A stretch of DNA of 10,118 bases from Nitrospirota bacterium (GTDB lineage: Bacteria; Nitrospinota_A; UBA7883; JACRGQ01): positions 1 to 10,118 of the forward strand of contig JAJRYM010000130.1 in assembly GCA_024275775.1 (NCBI GenBank). Reading direction: 5' to 3'. The position numbers and the translations under genes were made by a program. The notes under the pieces were generated by a model. It had not been told where the DNA came from. It ran no database searches and saw only the letters and a program-made list of their open reading frames with translations. This document shows positions 5,574 to 10,118 of the stretch, piece after piece; within the stretch, counting starts at the first letter, position 1, and the number at the start of each line of letters is the position of its first letter.

Positions 5574-7832
5574 TCAAACGTCGCCGTAATCCTCGTCCGG
5601 CGGGATAAGCACTCTGCGCGGTTTCGCCCCGTCGGCAGGGCCCACCATCCCTTTTGCTTCCATGGTTTCGATGATTCTCGCGGCCCGATTGTACCCTATG
5701 CGAAGTTTCCGCTGTATCATGCTGATGCTGGCCTGCCTTGTCCGCGCCACGATTTCCACCGCCTGCTCGAAATATTCATCATCATCGTCCTCTTCCTCGC
5801 TGGGCACGGTTTCCGAAAGGCGGGCCTGGGCTTTAAGGATTTCTTCGTTATAAACCGGCCTTCCCTGTTTGCGCAGGAAGGCAACCACCCTTTTCACCTC
5901 GTCATCGGAAACAAACGGCCCGTGTATTCTCTTCAGGCGGGATGTGCCGGGCGGCAGGAAGAGCATATCCCCCTTCCCCAGCAGTGTTTCAGACCCAATG
6001 GTATCGAGAATGGTTCTGCTGTCTATGCGGGAAGTAACCTGAAAGGATATCCGCGCCGGGAAATTGGCTTTTATCGTGCCGGTTAACACATCGACAGAAG
6101 GCCTTTGCGTTGCCACTATAAGATGTATGCCGGCCGCGCGCGCCATCTGCGCCAGCCTTGCGAGGGCGTCTTCAACATCCTTGGACGCAACCATCATGAG
6201 ATCGGCAAGCTCGTCTATAATAACGACAATATACGGCAGAGGTTTGCGCTCCTCTTTGCTTTCGGTTTCCTCGTCTTCTACCGGTTCTACCGGCTTTTCA
6301 TTCACCCCTGCTTCACGTTCTTCCGCCACCCACTGGTTGTATCCTCCGATATTCCGAAAACCGTAATCGGCCAGAAGCTGATAACGGCGTTCCATTTCGC
6401 TTACCGCCCACCTCAGAGCGTTGGCCGCCTTTTTGGGGTTTGTAACAACCGGTGCGATAAGATGGGGGATGCCGTCATAAACAGACAGCTCCAGCATCTT
6501 AGGATCAATCATTATGAACTTCACATCGCTCGGCGCGGATTTATAAAGAATGGAAATAATCATAGCGTTGAGGCCGACAGACTTACCCGCCCCTGTGGCG
6601 CCCGCTATGAGGAGATGCGGTATTTTGGCGAGGTCCGTCACCACCGGCAGGCCGCCGGTATCCTTGCCCAGCGCCATAGTCAGCCTGGATTTGGAGTGCC
6701 GAAACTGGTCGGAAGCCAGTATTTTCTTGAGACTCACGGGAGAGACGTTGCGGTTGGGAACCTCTATGCCAACAACCGCTTTACCGGGTACGGGCGCCAG
6801 GATCCTAACCGACACCGCGCGAAGCCCCATGGCAAGATCGTCTGAAAGGCTTACAATCCGGCTTACTTTCACTCCGGGCGCCGGCTCGAACTCGTACGAT
6901 GTTATCACCGGCCCCGGAAGCACTTTTACAACCTCCCCTGCAATGCCGAAATCGGCGAGTTTTTTGGTAAGAATGCGGGAATTTATCAGAAGTTCTTTTT
7001 CCGATTTTGCCTGTGTTACCTGTTTCACGTCGCTGAGAAACGACAGCGACGGCGTGCAGTATTCCTGATCCTCGCTGAAAAACTTGAAGGCGGTCTGTTC
7101 CGCTTCGAAACTGTTATCGATGCCGTTGGGCTTTGGCCGTTCTATCTGAATTTTTTTATCGGCAGGCTCTTCCTCAACAATATCCGGCTGTTCCGGCCGA
7201 TGCCCGATTATCGGCTTTTTCTCCCGCTTTCCCGCAAATTTTCGGAAAATTCCATTGACCGCCGAGCCAAGACCCTCCCATAAATCGGATGCCGCCTGCC
7301 GTAAAAAAAGCCAGAAATCCTTTACGGCCACCCGCGTGGAAATGAGAAGAGAGAGGAACAGAATAGTAAAACCGACAAGCGCCGTACCTGCCCGCGCCAT
7401 TAAAGGCACTAGAAGTAAAGACGATATAAGCATTCCCACCATTCCGCCGGCGGGGAAGGCCGAGGCCGCCGCCTCATCTTCGCTGAAAACGTTGAGAAGA
7501 ATGGAGACGGCGAGTATGAAAAGAAAACCGCCCGCAAGCAGAGAGGCGGAATGTTCGGCGCTGTCGTCGCGGAAAAGAATCAGCCCCATGGCAACCGTCA
7601 TTACCGGAATGACGAAAGCCGACCCGCCAAGCAGGCTGAAAAGGCCGAAGGCTATATAGGCGCCGACTATTCCGGCAAGGTTGTGCACTTCGCCGCCTAC
7701 GCTGTAAGCGTCTATATCGCCCGCGTCGAATGAAATGAGGCTGGAAACGGCAAGCAGGGTAAACGCCAGCCATAAAACCCCAAAAACCTCTTTTGCGAGC
7801 TGTCGGTTGAAAATATCTTTTATACTGCTCAT
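5574..7832 (-). CDS. ftsK: FtsK/SpoIIIE-family DNA translocase
   Basis: FtsK is a septal membrane protein whose hexameric motor pumps double-stranded DNA to clear and resolve chromosome termini at division. It has 752 residues, the compact form common outside enterics (E. coli is over 1,300). The N-terminal part (about 15-165) holds four or five hydrophobic segments. A short charged linker (about 195-280) replaces the long Pro/Gln linker. The motor has Walker A GATGAGKS (411-418), MIDPK (441-445), Walker B IVVIIDELADL (535-545) and ATQRPSVD (574-581). A highly acidic hinge (679-686) leads to the gamma winged helix (about 690-745, ISMIQRKLRIGYNRAARIIE), which reads KOPS-type sequences and contacts XerD in studied species. 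Between the Walker motifs is a charged insert (about 503-530) rich in E, P and K. ATG 7832 is preceded by GAAAAG. It is monocistronic or the first gene of its unit, and divergent from the redox cassette. Confidence 0.97.
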   Translation of the reverse strand: MSSIKDIFNRQLAKEVFGVLWLAFTLLAVSSLISFDAGDIDAYSVGGEVHNLAGIVGAYIAFGLFSLLGGSAFVIPVMTVAMGLILFRDDSAEHSASLLAGGFLFILAVSILLNVFSEDEAAASAFPAGGMVGMLISSLLLVPLMARAGTALVGFTILFLSLLISTRVAVKDFWLFLRQAASDLWEGLGSAVNGIFRKFAGKREKKPIIGHRPEQPDIVEEEPADKKIQIERPKPNGIDNSFEAEQTAFKFFSEDQEYCTPSLSFLSDVKQVTQAKSEKELLINSRILTKKLADFGIAGEVVKVLPGPVITSYEFEPAPGVKVSRIVSLSDDLAMGLRAVSVRILAPVPGKAVVGIEVPNRNVSPVSLKKILASDQFRHSKSRLTMALGKDTGGLPVVTDLAKIPHLLIAGATGAGKSVGLNAMIISILYKSAPSDVKFIMIDPKMLELSVYDGIPHLIAPVVTNPKKAANALRWAVSEMERRYQLLADYGFRNIGGYNQWVAEEREAGVNEKPVEPVEDEETESKEERKPLPYIVVIIDELADLMMVASKDVEDALARLAQMARAAGIHLIVATQRPSVDVLTGTIKANFPARISFQVTSRIDSRTILDTIGSETLLGKGDMLFLPPGTSRLKRIHGPFVSDDEVKRVVAFLRKQGRPVYNEEILKAQARLSETVPSEEEDDDDEYFEQAVEIVARTRQASISMIQRKLRIGYNRAARIIETMEAKGMVGPADGAKPRRVLIPPDEDYGDV

Positions 7833-7964
7833 CTTTTCGGCTATTTTACGTCTTTTTCCCGTTTTTACATCCGAAATTTACTCTCTATTAATTAGCTTTC
7901 ATATTGGATGGTAAAAATCGCAACAAAAAAAGTGTTCTTAAGGGTGCGGAAATTAGGTGATTTT

Positions 7965-7973
7965 TGTTATACT
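7965..7973 (+). promoter_or_regulatory. Extended -10 promoter candidate for the redox cassette
   Basis: TGT followed directly by TATACT (7968-7973) matches the extended -10 form TGnTATAAT with one mismatch. The usual -35 position has no match, which is tolerated in extended -10 promoters. Transcription would start near 7980, about 50 bases before TTG 8033. Confidence 0.4.
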
Positions 7974-8020
7974 GCACTGCCAAAATTTGGGACAAAAAAA
8001 TAAATACCCAGTCAGCATCA

Positions 8021-8026
8021 AGGAGG
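8021..8026 (+). promoter_or_regulatory. Ribosome binding site fixing a TTG start
   Basis: Perfect AGGAGG, 6 bases before TTG 8033. No in-frame ATG occurs nearby that would give a signal peptide with a proper ribosome site, so this decides the start of the thioredoxin-like gene. Confidence 0.85.
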
Positions 8027-8032
8027 ACAACT

Positions 8033-8521
8033 TTGGCATCTGGAAGGTTTTTTTTAATAAAGACTGTAAACACTCTTTTAACCGCAACGTTCATTCTGTT
8101 GCTTTCCGCGCCGGACAGGGTGGTCGCCGAAGACCGTACCGGAAGTTTCAATATTGAACACTATAAGGGAAAAGTCGTTTACCTAGATTTCTGGGCGTCG
8201 TGGTGCCTTCCTTGCCGGGCTTCTTTTCCGTGGATGCGGAAAATGCAGAACAAATATGGCAAAGACGGCTTGGAAATGGTTACCGTCAATGTAGACAGAG
8301 ATACCGCGCTGGCGAAGAAATTCATGGAAGAGCATGGGGGGAACAGCATAAACGTAATATACGACCCTGAGGGTAAGCTGGCAGAACAGTTTGAACTGCA
8401 GGGGATGCCGTCATCCTTCATATTCGACAGAAACGGAAAGCTGGTTTACAGCCATATAGGCTTCCATGTGAAAGAATGCGAAGAGTACGAGACAAGGATA
8501 CAAGAGGCGTTAGCCAAATGA
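8033..8521 (+). CDS. Secreted TlpA/ResA-like thioredoxin-fold protein
   Basis: This is a thiol-disulfide exchange protein acting outside the cytoplasm. Numbered from TTG 8033 (162 residues): an N-terminal signal peptide or anchor (about 5-33, with core LLTATFILLLSA and a possible VVAE cleavage region), then a thioredoxin fold. The fold carries DFWASWCLPC with active cysteines C58 and C61, and the cis-proline loop GMPSSFIFD (P126). The spacing fits TlpA/ResA-type reductases, which keep partner cysteines reduced in the periplasm. The frame is also open upstream of TTG 8033, but AGGAGG 6 bases before it fixes this start and the upstream reading would cross the promoter. Its stop shares ATGA with the next gene, a DUF4266 lipoprotein with a Cys-x-Cys tail, which is an obvious candidate partner (inference). 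An identity as a cytochrome-maturation or copper-delivery thioredoxin is possible, but no such genes are visible. Confidence 0.88.
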   Translation: MASGRFFLIKTVNTLLTATFILLLSAPDRVVAEDRTGSFNIEHYKGKVVYLDFWASWCLPCRASFPWMRKMQNKYGKDGLEMVTVNVDRDTALAKKFMEEHGGNSINVIYDPEGKLAEQFELQGMPSSFIFDRNGKLVYSHIGFHVKECEEYETRIQEALAK

Positions 8522-8745
8522 AATCTTCCGTCACATTACGTATTATTGCAGTAGCTCTGGTTCTATTTGTTTCTGGCTGTTCGTCTTTTGGCGTTAAGCC
8601 GTGGGAAAGGGATATTCTGGCCAAGGAAACAATGCAAATAGGCGGAGACCCCGTGCGAGCCGGATTCGACAAGAAGGTATATTTCAGCCGGGAAGGCTCA
8701 AGCGGCGGAAGCGGCTTCGCGGGCGGAGGATGCGGATGCAACTGA
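8518..8745 (+). CDS. DUF4266-type small lipoprotein with GGGCGCN tail
   Basis: A 75-residue lipoprotein of unknown function. Residues 1-20 form a lipoprotein signal (hydrophobic IIAVALVLFV), and the lipobox VSGC places the lipidated cysteine at C21. The mature part begins SSFGVKPWERDILA, continues with QIGGDPVRAGFDKKVYFSREGSSGG, and ends in a glycine-rich stretch with two cysteines, GGGCGCN. The VKPWER...YFSRE...GGGCGCN pattern is what I recall for DUF4266. The start ATG 8518 overlaps the previous stop as ATGA; an earlier in-frame ATG at 8476 would put 14 charged residues before the signal and is rejected. It overlaps the following barrel gene by 10 bases. The lipid anchor plus paired C-terminal cysteines next to a thioredoxin suggest a redox or metal-binding role; that is inference. 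Confidence 0.85.
   Translation: MKSSVTLRIIAVALVLFVSGCSSFGVKPWERDILAKETMQIGGDPVRAGFDKKVYFSREGSSGGSGFAGGGCGCN
8725..8729 (+). promoter_or_regulatory. Ribosome binding site for the DUF3570 gene inside the lipoprotein gene
   Basis: GGAGG sits 6 bases before ATG 8736 and directly abuts ATG 8730, so the second ATG is the better start. It lies within the glycine-codon-rich 3' end of the lipoprotein gene. Confidence 0.6.
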
Positions 8746-10016
8746 ACAGAAAAAAAGGCGTCCGCTCCGCCCTTGGAGCGGCGGCTTACGGACTTTTGGG
8801 CATACCGCTAATCGCGGCGAGCGCCTCTGCCGATTCGGCCTCACTTATGAAAAATTGGAAACTGGATGCCGCCGCGCTCTTTTACAACGAAAAAGATAGG
8901 ATTACCGTTTTTGAACCTACCATAAAGGCCAGGAAGGATTTCGGTGACGAGCGTTTTCTAAACCTGAAACTGACTTTCGATTCCATATCGGGAGCATCGC
9001 CGAACGGAGCTTCTCCCGCTACATTTACACAGACCTTCACTTCTCCTTCGGGCAATTCCGTTGACACGATTAAACCAGGAGATACTCCCTTTAACTCTAA
9101 CTTCAAAGATGCCCGCTATGCAGTGGACGCAAGCTGGGACCAGCCGCTTGGAAGACTCAACAAAGTCTCCCTCGGCGCCAACGCTTCCTTCGAAAGAGAT
9201 TACACATCTTTCGGCCTTAACGGTTCTTTCTCTCGGGATTTTAACCAGCGCAACACTACCCTAAGTTTGGGAGCTTCACTGCAGGCCGATAACGTGAAAC
9301 CAAACGGCGGCGTACCGGAAGAGCTGGCCGCCGTGGACGTAGCAAAAGTGAGGCCGGCGGTGGCGGAGGAAGATTCTAAACTGGTGCTGGACCTCGTGCT
9401 GGGGCTTACTCAGGTAATAGACAGGGAAACTATAATGCAGGTGAACTACTCTTACGGGCTGGCCGACGGTTACCTTAGCGACCCGTACAAGATAATAAGC
9501 CTTATTGACGGCACGACAGGAAATACCACCGGCTATATCAACGAAAAAAGGCCTTCCACCCGCAACCGCAGTTCCGTGTACCTGGAAATGAAACATCATT
9601 TCACGGCCGACGTCATAACGGCCTCCTACAGGTATTTCTGGGACGACTGGGGCATCAGTTCCAATACCGTAGATATTCAATACCGGTACGAATTAGGAAA
9701 CAGCATGTATCTCGAACCTAGATTGAGGCTCTATCAGCAGAGCGCCGCTGATTTTTACCGTCATTCTATCGTCAACGGCTCCGTACCGGGCGTGGCCAGC
9801 GCCGATTACAGACTTGGGGAACTGACCAGCGGTACAATAGGCCTGAAAATCGGGTGGAACCCCGGTTACGCTTACTTTAAAAAGCTTGGCTTCGTTGTGG
9901 AGTCGTACAGAATTACTGGAAATAAGCATCCAGCCGATACCATAGGAGTCCAGAGAGGCCTGGATTTCTTCCCGACTGTGGAAGCCGTAATACTCCAAAT
10001 TTCAGCTTCGTTTTGA
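8736..10016 (+). CDS. DUF3570-family outer-membrane beta-barrel protein
   Basis: A 426-residue protein from ATG 8736, function unknown. It has a signal peptide (1-32: basic MQLNRKKGVR, then a hydrophobic core, ending ASASA). The rest is made of alternating amphipathic strands with aromatic girdle residues, and the chain ends in ISASF, the terminal phenylalanine of outer-membrane barrels. Family-typical stretches that I recall for DUF3570 are visible: YRYFWDDWGISSNTVDIQYRY (about 298-318), YLEPRLRLYQQSAADFY (about 325-341) and YRLGELTSGTIGLKIGWNPG (about 358-377). Near the N-terminus, DSISGAS (82-88) resembles the Dxx(S/T)GA(T/S) site modified by ApbE flavin transferases. The gene starts inside the lipoprotein gene (10-base overlap), and its stop overlaps a TTG that opens the next, ApbE-like frame. 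A porin or a scaffold for a surface redox system are both possible. Confidence 0.85.
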   Translation: MQLNRKKGVRSALGAAAYGLLGIPLIAASASADSASLMKNWKLDAAALFYNEKDRITVFEPTIKARKDFGDERFLNLKLTFDSISGASPNGASPATFTQTFTSPSGNSVDTIKPGDTPFNSNFKDARYAVDASWDQPLGRLNKVSLGANASFERDYTSFGLNGSFSRDFNQRNTTLSLGASLQADNVKPNGGVPEELAAVDVAKVRPAVAEEDSKLVLDLVLGLTQVIDRETIMQVNYSYGLADGYLSDPYKIISLIDGTTGNTTGYINEKRPSTRNRSSVYLEMKHHFTADVITASYRYFWDDWGISSNTVDIQYRYELGNSMYLEPRLRLYQQSAADFYRHSIVNGSVPGVASADYRLGELTSGTIGLKIGWNPGYAYFKKLGFVVESYRITGNKHPADTIGVQRGLDFFPTVEAVILQISASF

Positions 10017-10118
10017 GCGCAAAACCGCGCAAATCCCAGCGGGCGGTACCTTCACGAACAATTTCGGTTGAACGGAGGGGGGATTTCCATCACGGCCACT
10101 TTTCGGCGATGGCGTCCC
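10013..10118 (+). CDS. Probable ApbE-type FAD:protein FMN transferase, N-terminus only
   Basis: The frame is open from TTG 10013 (sharing TTGA with the DUF3570 stop) to the right edge, 35 codons. Near the end it reads HFSAMAS (29-35), which resembles the beginning of ApbE-family proteins, where a strand ends in AMG/A-T/S-PCE. ApbE enzymes attach FMN from FAD to threonine or serine of extracytoplasmic flavoproteins. There is no good ribosome site before TTG 10013, though GGAGGGGGG occurs at 10074-10082 and coupling to the upstream stop is possible; the true start may differ. Only seven residues carry the family resemblance, so the call leans on context: I recall ApbE homologues beside DUF3570/DUF4266 genes. 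The catalytic core lies beyond the window. Confidence 0.5.
   Translation, partial: MSAKPRKSQRAVPSRTISVERRGDFHHGHFSAMAS

Larger units (their letters stand above)
7833..8032. other. Divergent intergenic region between ftsK and the thioredoxin-like gene
   Basis: About 200 AT-rich bases with homopolymer runs (several A7 and T5 tracts) and no supported gene. It should hold the ftsK promoter (minus strand), for which I find no convincing -35/-10 pair, and the cassette promoter (plus strand). I looked for a GG-N10-GC sigma-54 type pair and found none. Confidence 0.6.

Noticed and set aside
5662..5853. Plus-strand frame with a long serine run
   Set aside because: The run is the antisense of the acidic Glu/Asp hinge of FtsK.
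6105..6845. 246-codon plus-strand frame inside ftsK
   Set aside because: It lies antisense to the conserved FtsK motor; its length follows from the GC-rich codon pattern of the true gene.
7833..8032. Sigma-54 (-24/-12) promoter upstream of the redox cassette
   Set aside because: I looked for GG-N10-GC in the intergenic region and found no acceptable pair; an extended -10 fits better.
7888..8151. Minus-strand frame across the ftsK/thioredoxin intergenic region
   Set aside because: It starts inside the thioredoxin-like gene and runs through its promoter, with no ribosome site or family features.

Overview
The window comes from the chromosome of a Gram-negative, LPS-bearing bacterium. It carries the periplasmic LPS bridge genes (lptC, an unusually long lptA, lptB), sigma-54 (rpoN), an FtsK translocase, ketopantoate reductase, the tRNA t6A ATPase TsaE, and an envelope cassette with a lipoprotein and an outer-membrane barrel. 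Base composition looks moderate by eye. The order lptC-lptA-lptB-rpoN is widespread in Proteobacteria and relatives. Together with DUF4266/DUF3570 proteins this would fit a deltaproteobacterial-type or neighbouring environmental lineage, but I cannot fix the taxon from sequence alone. I see no mobile elements, CRISPR array, tRNA or rRNA.

Layout. (1) Positions 1-4239, minus strand: a tightly packed operon transcribed leftward, tsaE > lptC > lptA > lptB > rpoN. Neighbouring genes overlap or nearly touch, except for a 61-base gap before lptB; rpoN runs off the left edge just before its RpoN box. (2) Position 4262 onward, plus strand: panE, divergent from tsaE. A 20-base palindrome overlaps both apparent -10 boxes. 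(3) Positions 5180-5380, minus strand: a 66-residue zinc-ribbon-like protein that overlaps the end of panE tail to tail. It has its own candidate promoter and a leader hairpin. (4) Positions 5574-7832, minus strand: ftsK. (5) Position 8033 to the right edge, plus strand: four overlapping genes, namely a secreted thioredoxin-like protein, a DUF4266 lipoprotein ending in GGGCGCN, a DUF3570 outer-membrane barrel, and the first 35 codons of what looks like an ApbE-type FAD:protein FMN transferase.

How the genes work together. The left operon joins LPS transport (LptB is the cytoplasmic ATPase, LptC the inner-membrane anchor, LptA the periplasmic bridge) with sigma-54 and a tRNA-modification ATPase. 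The LptA protein consists of five consecutive 63-residue units, about two and a half times the E. coli content. The right cassette reads as one translationally coupled extracytoplasmic redox/flavin system of unknown function. Its outer-membrane barrel carries a DSISGAS stretch that resembles the Dxx(S/T)GA(T/S) flavinylation target of ApbE enzymes. These two points are the most interesting content of the window.
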